A stretch of DNA of 32,646 bases, from contig JAPEVF010000511.1 of NCBI GenBank assembly GCA_029747585.1, forward strand, positions 1 to 32,646, read 5' to 3'. The position numbers and the translations under genes were made by a program. This DNA comes from Pleurotus djamor (Eukaryota; Basidiomycota; Agaricomycetes; Agaricales; Pleurotaceae). Numbering within the stretch: position 1 is the first letter of the stretch; the number at the start of each line of letters is the position of its first letter. The notes beneath the pieces were generated by a model. The model searched no databases. It was not told the origin of the DNA and saw nothing but the letters and a program-made list of their open reading frames with translations. Of the stretch, positions 1-8,072 are shown piece after piece.

Positions 1-365
1 AAGATCTTCGGTCCGAATTAGCACGTTATCGGAAGCTACAATGAAAAGCACATACGGGCACGACCATTGATATGATCAAGGTATCCCACACTGTCCTTGT
101 AAGTTCTGTTGCAGGTTTCACAATGGAAGCCAGGCTGTCCGGGACCACGACCTCCAGGGTTCTGTACGACCATGGTTTTGTTGAGATTTTTGTCGAGCTC
201 CAAGGGGTAGTGGTCCGCTAGACGACACGGTGCAAAGTCGCGAACCACAAGATTTGAAACATGAGGTTGCGGTAAGAGTGTACGGGGATTTTTCCTCAGA
301 TTTTTCGACACTGGAGGAGCGCGACCGAAGCGAGGCAGGTTGCGGGTCGCGGCGCGGGTGGACAT
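1..365 (-). CDS. snu23: Snu23/ZMAT2-like U4/U6.U5 tri-snRNP zinc-finger protein (3' end outside window)
   Basis: Spliceosomal protein of the U4/U6.U5 tri-snRNP, with one U1-type C2H2 zinc finger. The sequence shows the family core ELDKNLNKTMVV, then a glycine/proline linker, then the finger CETCNRTYKDS...DHINGRAH. Exon 1 is 365-56, and an intron with a GTATGT donor spans 55-6. Joining it to exon 2 (5-1) restores Gly-Arg-Ala-His-Leu, including the finger's histidine, which confirms the junction. The rest of the gene lies beyond the left edge. The first 50 or so residues do not resemble the family N-terminus. An alternative in-frame intron (GTACAC donor near 285, TAG acceptor near 220) would shorten this part. 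It is divergent from the Pol III subunit gene with 33 bp between start codons. The family call is firm; the N-terminus is uncertain. Confidence 0.85.
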
Positions 366-398
366 GGTGGGGAAGAGAAATTATATTATAGGCGCTTG
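366..398. promoter_or_regulatory. 33-bp divergent promoter between snu23 and rpc17
   Basis: Only 33 bp separate the two start codons (365 on minus, 399 on plus). The interval is AT-rich with the core ATTATATTATA at about 380-390. Both 5' untranslated regions must therefore be tiny, or transcription of each gene must start inside the other. Confidence 0.5.
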
Positions 399-1102
399 AT
401 GGAGGTTGTTTCAAAACGCGCCGCTCTGCTCTGCAATTATGAAGTCCTGACCCTGTTGCGCGAACTAGAAGAGGACCACCTTGCGCGAGCCAAGACCGCC
501 TTCAAAGTTAAAAAGGAAGAAGGGGCGTCGTCGTCGTCTGGAGCAGCAAAAGATGTCGAAGTCAGTGAAAATTTGAGGACGATCGAAGTCGAGGTGAGCC
601 GCTCTTGTTCATTCACGTCGCCAATAATATTGAAGGAACATACAGGCGATTCAGTATCTTTCATCTCCACCAATTTCTCAGCAAAGCCCCGAGGGTATCC
701 AAACACTGATGCAAGGACTGGCGCCGTTCAATTTGACGAAGGCAGAAAAGCTGCAGATTGTCAACATTGCCCCTCAATCGTTGCCAGTGCTTTGGGCGGT
801 AAGCAGCCATGTTTCTATGCTCGTAGCGTGTCCCTCACAATGAAGCTTAGATAGTGGAGGAACTCGAAGATCGGATGACACCAGAGCAGATGGAGGAAAT
901 TACGACTTTGGTCCAGACGAGTCTCTCTTCTTCCTCTTCGGGGACTCAACCAGCGACGATTGGCAACGCACCGATCGTGCAACCTGTGCTGTACGAAGAT
1001 GACGACGCGTACGGCGAGGAGGACGGATACAATGATATGCAGTTTGACGACACAGGCGAAGGAGTCGGTGTTGAGGGTGACTTGGATGTCGACGACGATT
1101 AA
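399..1102 (+). CDS. rpc17: RNA polymerase III subunit Rpc17/RPC9 (CRCP, Rpb4 family)
   Basis: This is the Rpb4-like stalk subunit of RNA polymerase III, which pairs with Rpc25 and takes part in initiation. There are three exons: 399-593, 646-798 and 851-1102, with introns of 52 nt each. The spliced protein is 199 aa. Its start MEVVSKRAALLCNYEVLTLL matches the family N-terminus. The middle reads AIQYLSS, then FNLTKAEKLQIVNIAP, then LPVLWAIVEELEDRMTPEQ, the classic HRDC-like fold of Rpb4/RPC9. The tail after about residue 140 is acidic (many Asp/Glu) and longer than usual. The ATG at 399 is chosen because it gives the conserved MEV start. The serine/alanine linker after residue 45 is low complexity. 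The identification is strong from the order of conserved motifs. Confidence 0.92.
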
Positions 1103-2035
1103 ACTCACCAAAATGTTCACAAGCTACAGTGATGCCTATAGGTTCGCAATTTTGATTGACTTTTCCTATGTAATACTTCGAGCAGGCTATTGGCCCGGAT
1201 GATGCCAGTGTATCCTCTCTATTGCCCACCTGTCATGATCTCGTTCACAGATCGACACAGATATTGTGATGGTGAAAAAAGGACGGTTGGGCGACCCAGG
1301 TGAGTGCACCCTCCAAGCTACGAGTCTATGATATTGTGTACAAGACGGATAGGGACGTACAGGAACTGAGCTTCTTGAAGTACATGCTGCTTGAAGCGGC
1401 GATTGTTGTAATGAGTTACTGGGTGGCCCGAGTACAGCTTGCAAATGTACCCTCCCAGCTCCCCGACTACAACATCACCTACAGGATGCCACTGGACAAC
1501 ACGTTATCGAACCGTACATGGAGCTTGAGGCGACAGGTGTTGAAAACAGACTGCTGGGTNGCCNGGCNCACCNTGTGACGGATGACCCTCCCAGCCGTTT
1601 ACAAACAACACCGTCTACAAAGGGAATGTTACAATGGTTGATAGCTGACTATTTACGCCGAGAAATCGCTTTGAATAGGCAGACCCTTTCGAATATCATC
1701 GTCGCGATCAATGATACCGTCCAAGTCGCCCACTCGTCGCGACCTACGTACTTCTATCTACGGCTGCTGCCCGTACGAAAGCCCTGGATAACGCCACTCT
1801 CGCGACAAGCGACGCTATAGCAAGACAACCATACAGGCCGCAGGCTTAGGGCTAACTCCCAGATGAAATCCCTATGCACAATCGACTCCATGGGGCCAAG
1901 CATGAAGGCGACGACATAGGAAAGGCACCTGAGAGCAGCGTACAAGTATCTACGGGAAACTGTCCAAATCCACGTTCAATCCGACTTACCGTTCATCTCA
2001 CAACCCCCAACCCAATCTCCCTCACAGCTCCCACT
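1103..2035. other. Intergenic stretch without a recognisable gene; N cluster at 1560-1573
   Basis: Short open frames exist on both strands, but none has a recognisable motif, a consistent set of introns or conserved composition. Four scattered Ns at 1560-1573 show uncertain assembly. A CCTCCCAG word occurs on both sides of the N cluster (about 1451 and 1588), so a collapsed or damaged local repeat is possible. Confidence 0.5.
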
Positions 2036-2942
2036 TCAAGCCGCCACGGTGGGGCCCTTCTTCGTTGCCTTGCGCTTGGACTCTGCGACCATCTTCTTCT
2101 GCAGATTCGCCGTGTCCACCACTCCTCGTCGCCGCATTGGTACCTCCTCCTCTTGACCCTTCTCGGCCTCCATTGCACGCATCACCATAAACCGCTCGAT
2201 AGGTCCCAAGTCGTCCAGATTGCGCCCACCCGTCTCCTGCACTCTCGAAATCGTCTTCTCTGCTCTGGCCTTCGACTCCGCCTTAGGCTTCATCTTGGGA
2301 ATCCCCCTCAGACTGGTATGGCCTAACGTATGTTCCACAATGACTCGGACTGGATAACCATACGTCGGGTTGAGCATGTGCGCCATAAGAATATCGCAGT
2401 TCTGTTGGGGGAACGTGGGTTTCATCGACGTCTTCACCGGTATCCCGCTCTCCCAAGTTCCCTCGATATCGGCCAAGTCTACTTGAAGATCGTCTGAGAT
2501 GGTGGGTTGGCGCACCACGATTGAAGGCGTCTTGACCTTCTTGCTGCCTTGGAGGACCAAGTAGGTCGAGTCGTTCGCGAGGACATTTGAGAGATGGCTA
2601 GGCTTGGTGAACAAAGCCTTGGCCCGTTTACGCAGAGAGGGTGTGGGGGGTTTCGGTGGAGATACATCGACAGAAGGGTACTCAGGGACAAAGCAGCGCT
2701 CTTTCCTGATCATCGAGAACCACAAGGAGACCATGGCGTCTCCAAAAATCTTGACCATGGTTTTCTCGAGCTCGGAAGGAACTGTTAGGAGGAGGAGTGT
2801 AAGATTGATGGTCGCGCGACTAGAAGACAATAACGCAGGACAAACCTGAAGCCCAGGAAGAACAGGCTACTTGCATGGGAGTGCTCTTGGGCACCTTTCC
2901 TGTCGATGTGGGGTCTGAGGAACGTTGCGGGACGAACTTCAT
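2036..2942 (-). CDS. Conserved-looking hypothetical protein, 280 aa, family not recognised
   Basis: Two exons: 2942-2846 and 2781-2036, joined across a 64-nt intron (GTTTGT donor, AACAG acceptor, branch-like CTCCTCCTAAC) that keeps frame. The 280-aa product has a basic, serine/threonine-rich start (MKFVPQRSSDPTSTGKVPKS). A compact region follows with the motifs KIFGDAMVSLWFSMIRKERC and FVPEYPSVDV. The middle is Pro/Lys-rich, and next come a well-structured stretch (VRVIVEHTLGHTSLRG) and a highly charged C-terminal quarter rich in Lys, Arg and Glu that may be helical. There is no signal peptide or membrane segment. The basic termini would suit a nuclear, nucleolar or mitochondrial nucleic-acid-associated protein, but that is inference. 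I could not assign a family. A TATA box lies 94 bp upstream. Confidence 0.75.
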
Positions 2943-3792
2943 AGTGTGTAGAGGCTGCGAGTTTGTCAAAATCAAGTTGTAGAATGTGGTATGGGAAAGA
3001 AAGGTGAAAGCGTCCTTCTCCCCAAGAGACGATGATTTATAGAAGAGCTAAAGGGGCTTATAGGAGGTCGTAATCAACGAAATACCGACCTCTGACTCTC
3101 AGATGGGCATTCCTGTCATGGGAGTGTCGTGGAAATGTACGTGAGTGTCACGGAAGTGTGAAAGTGCGACGGGAGTGTTTTCGGGTCATGGATGGTGTGC
3201 AGCGGGCTGGCAGCTTGCCAGGCTGGTCTGACAAGGGGATAGGGGACGTATGTGAGTGGAATAGGAGACTGCGTCACTCGACAGGACGCGCGTAATTTTC
3301 TTCTGAAGTTCCTAGATCTAGTATCTTCCTGAAATCTTTTCTCAGTATTTCATTGATCGGCTTCTTGCCACTGGCGAAAGATCTAGGTCCTTGGATGCTG
3401 GGGTCAGCAATTGTTGAAACCACAGCAACATGCCTTATTCCATGTAACTTACCGGTTACCGCAGGCACTTAGCAGTACTGAAAGCGACCGTTGACCGAGA
3501 GATCATGTAATTATTACGAAGGCCATGCCGACGATAGATTCCGGACAGAGCCAACGCATCAGAAACACTACGGTCGACAAATTGACCGCGAAGTTCATGT
3601 CTACAACAGAACCGATGATTCCTTTCAAGCGCTTGTTCCGACTAAACTTGTCTGTCTGGTTTCAAGTAGACGAAAACCACGTAATGATAAATTGTGCCTG
3701 CCATGTTGCTGCCATGATCCTGCGAAACCCATCAAAGAAAGCGAAAACGACGAGCGCGCCGAGGAGAAATGCTGCGGCTTGCGACAGACCCG
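2943..3792. other. Gene-free stretch with promoter of the 2036-2942 gene and degenerate GGGAGTGT repeats
   Basis: Next to the gene this holds the minus-strand TATA box at 3036-3041. At about 3118-3175 there are four or so imperfect copies of a GGGAGTGTC/GTGAGTGTCAC/GGAAGTG word. The rest, up to the transposon's target duplication at 3793, has only short frames with no recognisable protein. Confidence 0.45.
3036..3041 (-). promoter_or_regulatory. TATA box of the 2036-2942 gene
   Basis: The minus strand reads CTATAAAT here, about 94 bp before the chosen ATG at 2942, a normal fungal distance. Confidence 0.45.
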
Positions 3793-3798
3793 ATATCC
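3793..3798. repeat. Left target-site duplication ATATCC
   Basis: Direct copy of the six bases at 5611-5616, immediately outside the left inverted repeat. Confidence 0.7.
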
Positions 3799-4063
3799 TA
3801 TGACGTACTTTCGGTAGCAAAAATAAAACGCACCACTTACTTTTGTAACCACAACGCGCGCAACTTTTTCGCAACTTTTTCAAAGCGCGCAACTTTTCAG
3901 ATCGAAAAATGCGCGCAACTTTTCCATGATCTTCGTCGGAAAGAGTAGTTTGAAGTACGTTCTGACTTGGTAACCACTTGAGTATGTGTGCCAGGGCCTG
4001 TAAGTGTGCGTAGATGCTGCCTTGACACGATTCTCGCCTTCCCAACACCCTCCTATCTCTCCC
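3799..4063. repeat. Left terminal inverted repeat
   Basis: This is the reverse complement of 5355-5610. It contains four copies of a GCGC(A)ACTTTT word (about 3866-3930), arranged like subterminal transposase binding sites. On the minus strand both copies encode the same meaningless open frame, which is why matching protein frames appear at the two ends. Confidence 0.85.
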
Positions 4064-5354
4064 TGGCATCACGTGGCATGGCCGACGCCTGAGGTCGGTT
4101 CTAACTTATAGTAAGCCTTCCACATTTTGCCCCAATAGACTCGGAGTACTTCCAGCGGAGCATCTCATAATAAACCTCAAACTTAAAAGGCACCTCCAAA
4201 CGAGCCTGGGAGGGGACTTGGGAGACAGTCACGCCACAAGAGAGCAAGGCAGCTGAAAACATTAATTCAGATTCAGAAACATATAACAACCGTAGTTACA
4301 CATGAAGAGGGCAAGTGTACGTAGACGAGCATCGATTATTTCACATTCCATTACCAAACAGTGTTCCAGCTATGTCTTGAGTGGTACCGGAGACGGGACG
4401 ATCAGCCGCAAGGTAGCTCTGGAGCACGACAGTCTGCATCCATCAGGTACTCGGAGGGGGACATCCAAGGACGAAGAGAGGAATATAAGGCTTGTGAAGG
4501 CTGGTGGCCGCTCTGAAAGCCTGCAGCGTCCAGGGAACAAGGCGGGAAGGACGTTAAGGTAGAGGAATTTCGGATGGACGGCTTGCGAGGACATGGCGCG
4601 AGGGTCAGGGGAAGATCGAACGAAGGAATTCTGCGAATAGGGCATTTTCAGTGATAACGAAAGCAACTAAACACGCAGGATGGAATCAGATTCGGGACAA
4701 TGGCTATCTCTCACAACTGAAGGGAAAGTTTGAGGACAAAGCACGGACGGAGGGGGAATGAGTAGAGAAGGTTCACAGATCCGTCAATCCCGAGAAGTTT
4801 CCCAAGGAAAAGAAGTCGTGCAGCATACCTGAGTCCAGCGAAACACGTACAGTGATTGGCCCGACTATGAGACCTCGAAAGCCCGAAGCGCAAGATTGCC
4901 TTTCCCCGGGAGTCAGAAAGATACAGCATTCTATATACTCATTGTCCATTAGTTGTCAATTAGCCGTGATTTCTGCGAGAAACGAGACCTACAACAGCTC
5001 CTTCACTTGGAGTCAGAGCGGGGGTGACGATTCGCATAATCCTTCACGTGTCAAACACCAGTGGCTTATCTTGGGCTTATCTTGATGACAAGAGGAAGGG
5101 TTGGGGAGGTTGAGCGTCGCGTCGTTGTAAGTTGTCTCGGGCCAAATAGGGATTGGATGGGACCGGGTTGAATCGTCCAGTTTCCAGAGCTAAGTGACCA
5201 TCGATAGACACTGGGCAGTGTGGGGATGCTTGGGTGAGATACTTGGGGAAAAAGTCGAACGGGAGGGTGAAGGCAAGGTGAAGGTGGACTTGGACTTGGA
5301 CTAAAGCCAAGCGAAAGTGGGCGTTAACGACGGGCGTCTGTGTCACAGGGGCTG

Positions 5355-5610
5355 GGGAGAGATAGGAGAAGGCGAGAATCGTGTCAAGGCAGCATCTACG
5401 CACACTTACAGGCCCTGGCACACATACTCAAGTGGTTACCAGGTCAGAACGTACTTCCAAGTACTCGTTCTGACGAAGAACATAGAAAAGTTGCGCGCAT
5501 TTTTCGATCTGAAAAGTTGCGCGCTTTGAAAAAGTTGCGAAAAAGTTGCGCGCGTCGTGTTTACAAAAGTAAGTGGTGCGTTTTATTTTTGCTACCGAAA
5601 GTACGTCATA
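5355..5610. repeat. Right terminal inverted repeat
   Basis: Inverted copy of 3799-4063. The GAAAAGTTGCGCGC subterminal motif recurs at about 5486-5550. Relative to the left copy it lacks about nine bases near its inner end. Confidence 0.85.
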
Positions 5611-5616
5611 ATATCC
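5611..5616. repeat. Right target-site duplication ATATCC
   Basis: Matches 3793-3798 exactly and directly abuts the right end of the element. Confidence 0.7.
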
Positions 5617-5891
5617 TGTTCCGATTGTTGAGCTACATCACTGCGTCAGACGAATAAACACACCTTCCACCCAATCAAAGACCATGAGCCGTCGGCCATC
5701 ATTAACAAAAATAGAGAATGTCGGGTTACAGCTATTTTAAGAAAACCCACAACTTGTCGGCGCTGTTGTCCAACTATCTCCAAGGAATATTTCGACAATA
5801 AATTGAATTCATTGCGACGAGGGCGCACGCCTGCGGTCATAGATGACATGTGTGAGTGAGACCGTGACTATCAGCCCAACGTAAGAGCAAG

Positions 5892-5946
5892 GTACCGCCG
5901 AGGGCGGCCGAGCGGTACTTTGGGGGTACTCAGAGAGGTATAAAAG
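5892..5946 (+). promoter_or_regulatory. Inverted repeat plus TATA box upstream of the secreted peptide gene
   Basis: GTACCGC at 5892-5898 and GCGGTAC at 5912-5918 form perfect 7-bp arms around a 13-nt GC-rich centre. The whole block holds several CGG/CCG triplets, the kind of site bound by fungal Zn2Cys6 regulators (inference). A clean TATAAAAG lies at 5939-5946, 21 bp downstream of the repeat and 80 bp before the ATG at 6026. Confidence 0.6.
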
Positions 5947-6025
5947 AGGACCTGTAAGAGTAGGTAGAGTCAGCAACGCAAGTCGCATAACACCAGACAA
6001 AAACTAGCCTACCAAGCTCACCGAT

Positions 6026-6314
6026 ATGGTCGCCTCTTACCGCTTTGTCGCCCTCGTTTCAATGCTCTTCCTCGGAGCAACACTCTCAACGGCATCCGCG
6101 GTCCCAAACCAGATGGTCAAACGCGATGGAGGCTGCTGCAGCAAAGTGTGTAGCCACGGCCCCATCAACGGACCCGCTGGTTCAGGTTTCTGTAGGGATT
6201 CGTTTGATGCACTTACTATCGCAGCTGAACTGACTTCGGTGTCTAGGTGTCTGCAAGAGCAGCTGTGTATCTGTTGAGGCAGATTGTGATGAGACCTGCA
6301 AAGATCTTGCGTAG
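6026..6314 (+). CDS. Small secreted cysteine-rich protein with Kex2 site (effector-like)
   Basis: Two exons, 6026-6191 and 6247-6314, are joined across a 55-nt intron (GTAGGG donor, GTCTAG acceptor). The 77-aa precursor starts with a signal peptide ending near ATLSTASA (about residue 25). A short pro-segment follows and ends in Lys-Arg (about 32-33), a Kex2 processing site. The mature peptide would be about 44 aa and starts DGGCC. It has eight cysteines in the order CC-x3-C-x13-C-x-C-x3-C-x7-C-x3-C, enough for four disulfides. Without splicing, the frame would give a longer form with fewer cysteines; the spliced form regularises the cysteine spacing, which supports the intron. It has a strong TATA box and an inverted repeat upstream. 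I recognise no named family; defensin-like, effector or signalling peptide are all possible. It is secreted by inference. Confidence 0.8.
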
Positions 6315-7290
6315 CCTTAAGAGGGAATGTGTATGCGACTTAATCCTAGAAGTAGTAGTGACTTGACCCAGTCGGGCGCCTACCTTAGACCAAGAAACAA
6401 CTCAACGTTCAACGTCATTGAACCGCCATGACCGAAGGCCCCATTGCATCTCACTACTGTCAAGTATTGGAGCTGGAGCTCGAGGTTGAACCTTGCTACA
6501 AAAAAACTGTCGTCGAAAGCTCGCTCTCTGGCGCACGATTTAAATTTTACACCAGCTCTTTTAACCAACAGTTTGCAGCTTCCGATCAGCCTCAGCCCCC
6601 GGTTCCTACAAGTGGTATCGACTCCGGGGCATTTTCAGCCCAACTGACTGGCGTAGTCCAATTAATTCGCCTGCGATAATCTCTTCTTGTTCCTCGGAAG
6701 CCTGCCTATAACTACATGGATTTCGTCCCCCTTCCCTTGGAGCTCTTGCAATCCCTCGAGTCCAACCTTTGTTGCCCTCACATCCTACTAGCCTCGGCTA
6801 TATGCAACTTGAATACCATCCTCAGGGGGAACTTGCTCTGCGGCTGCTTCGACGAAAACCCATACGCCAAGAAGTGTGGGCCAGTGCAAACCTTTGTGTT
6901 ATTCCAGTACTAGATTATGATGTCACAACACCTGTTTGTCATATCTACTATCTAGAACAGGAGCTTCATCAAAAACGTTGTCAAAAGCCCTTTCGCGCAG
7001 TATAGGCCAGGTGGGGAGATGCCTCCTGATGACTTGGGGCTTTATATGACTGATTCCCAGAAGCAAGACAGCATCGCAAAGCAGGGATCATGGTTTTACC
7101 TCTTTTGAGCATGGTGAGTCGCCGTGCTTGGGGATGCATTTCATCGATTTCCGGCACATTTGCCTCGTGCCCTTCGGTCTGCTTATAAGCTCCCTGGTAC
7201 GCAGTCCTCACAGAAAATGACGATCCAAGTCTCCACCCTCTATACACTTCTGACAGCCCGCTCTCTACCGCCCTCTCATTGACTAGACCA
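6315..7290. other. Intergenic stretch, no supported gene
   Basis: Several frames of 60-85 codons occur, including one starting at 6428, but none has a motif or a convincing splice pattern. A TATAAG at about 7186 is a plausible TATA element for the downstream membrane-protein gene (ATG at 7291). Confidence 0.45.
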
Positions 7291-7929
7291 ATGTATTTCC
7301 CATTGCAACACCCTTCTAGAGAGGTTGTCGAGGCTGATGACGACTCGGATACCGTTTTACCACCGTGGGCCACGGTGGCTATTGCAATCATAATCTATGG
7401 TACGCATGGCAATAATCTACGCCTTTCTTATTCGACTCACTTCACCATAGGGCTCCTAATGATACTCGTTGGCGTCGTATGTCACCGTTATGGTTGCTTG
7501 GGCGGGAGGCCAGCCACTCCGGAAACCACACAAAACGCGACACTCCCTCAAACAATGGAGTATCGTCAAACTCGAACTACACCTTCTCCACGGCGCGAGC
7601 CTCAGGCTGCCAGCCAACCAGTCAATTATACCCGGCGGATGTCCAGCAGTCCAAGGCGGAAAGAGAGGCCAGTGTCTCACGTCGCGGGACTAACGTCCTC
7701 GGACACAGTAAATCACGCTATGCTGCACCCACCACCACCCGCGTATACGCCGCTTGCACCATCCCGATCTCCTGCTGTCCCTGTTTCCGCCCCTATGCTA
7801 GAGAAAGGAGAGGGAAGTGGGTCTCAGAGAGGTGAGTTTGTGCGCCGTTTCAAAAGTCTCCCCCTCCAACTAATCTGCATGTCAAAGTTTCTAGGAACAC
7901 GTCAAAGGCTAGCACTCGGTTCTCCGTGA
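7291..7929 (+). CDS. Single-pass membrane protein with proline-rich PPxY tail (hypothetical)
   Basis: Predicted exons are 7291-7399, 7451-7831 and 7895-7929, giving 174 aa. The first 30 residues are acidic (VEADDDSDT). After removal of intron 1, a hydrophobic segment forms around ATVAIAIIIYGLLMILVGVV (about residues 31-50), followed by HRYGC, a likely membrane anchor with a cysteine at the cytosolic edge. The remainder is a disordered Ser/Pro/Arg-rich tail containing PPPPAYTPL. This is a PPxY motif, which binds WW domains such as those of Rsp5/Nedd4 ubiquitin ligases (established for the motif; inference here). Both introns (51 and 63 nt) are multiples of three and contain no in-frame stop, so intron-retaining forms would remain open. 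No named family was recognised. Single-pass anchors with disordered tails are common among fungal surface sensors and trafficking adaptors. Confidence 0.6.
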   Translation: MYFPLQHPSREVVEADDDSDTVLPPWATVAIAIIIYGTHGNNLRLSYSTHFTIGLLMILVGVVCHRYGCLGGRPATPETTQNATLPQTMEYRQTRTTPSPRREPQAASQPVNYTRRMSSSPRRKERPVSHVAGLTSSDTVNHAMLHPPPPAYTPLAPSRSPAVPVSAPMLEKGEGSGSQRGEFVRRFKSLPLQLICMSKFLGTRQRLALGSP

Positions 7930-8072
7930 CCTAAGTACTTCGAAGTCAATCGTTAAGTATGCTTCATAGCAGGTCGTTGGTAGGATTTTCTTCATGGTGC
8001 CAGGCCGCACATGTATGCTGATTTACTTAGTCTTTGTGGTAATATTTTACTTAACATAGTTATCTATATCAA

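Larger units (their letters stand above)
3799..5610. mobile_element. Non-autonomous DNA transposon with long terminal inverted repeats
   Basis: The element runs from TATGACGTACTTTCGG at 3799 to the exact reverse complement CCGAAAGTACGTCATA ending at 5610. It is 1,812 bp long. The inverted repeats are about 265 bp (left) and 256 bp (right) and nearly identical, apart from a few substitutions and a short indel of about 9 bp near the inner end. Each side is flanked by ATATCC (3793-3798 and 5611-5616), a 6-bp target-site duplication. The roughly 1.3-kb interior has only short frames with no transposase motif, so it must be mobilised in trans. Long inverted repeats recall Mutator-like elements, but those usually duplicate 8-11 bp. 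A TA duplication would also fit the ends, so the superfamily is open. Confidence 0.85.

Noticed and set aside
1300..1820. Overlapping plus frames around the N cluster
   Set aside because: No recognisable motif; frames are broken by Ns and do not splice into a coherent protein.
3662..4072. 136-codon minus frame matching a plus frame at 5340-5657
   Set aside because: The match arises because both lie in the inverted repeats of the transposon; no protein motif, so treated as repeat, not gene.
4300..5340. Possible transposase inside the element
   Set aside because: Frames are under 115 codons and lack any acidic triad or zinc-finger pattern I can see.
3799..5610. Tc1/mariner element with TA duplication
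   Set aside because: TA fits the ends by chance, but the 6-bp ATATCC direct repeat abutting perfect inverted ends explains the flanks better.
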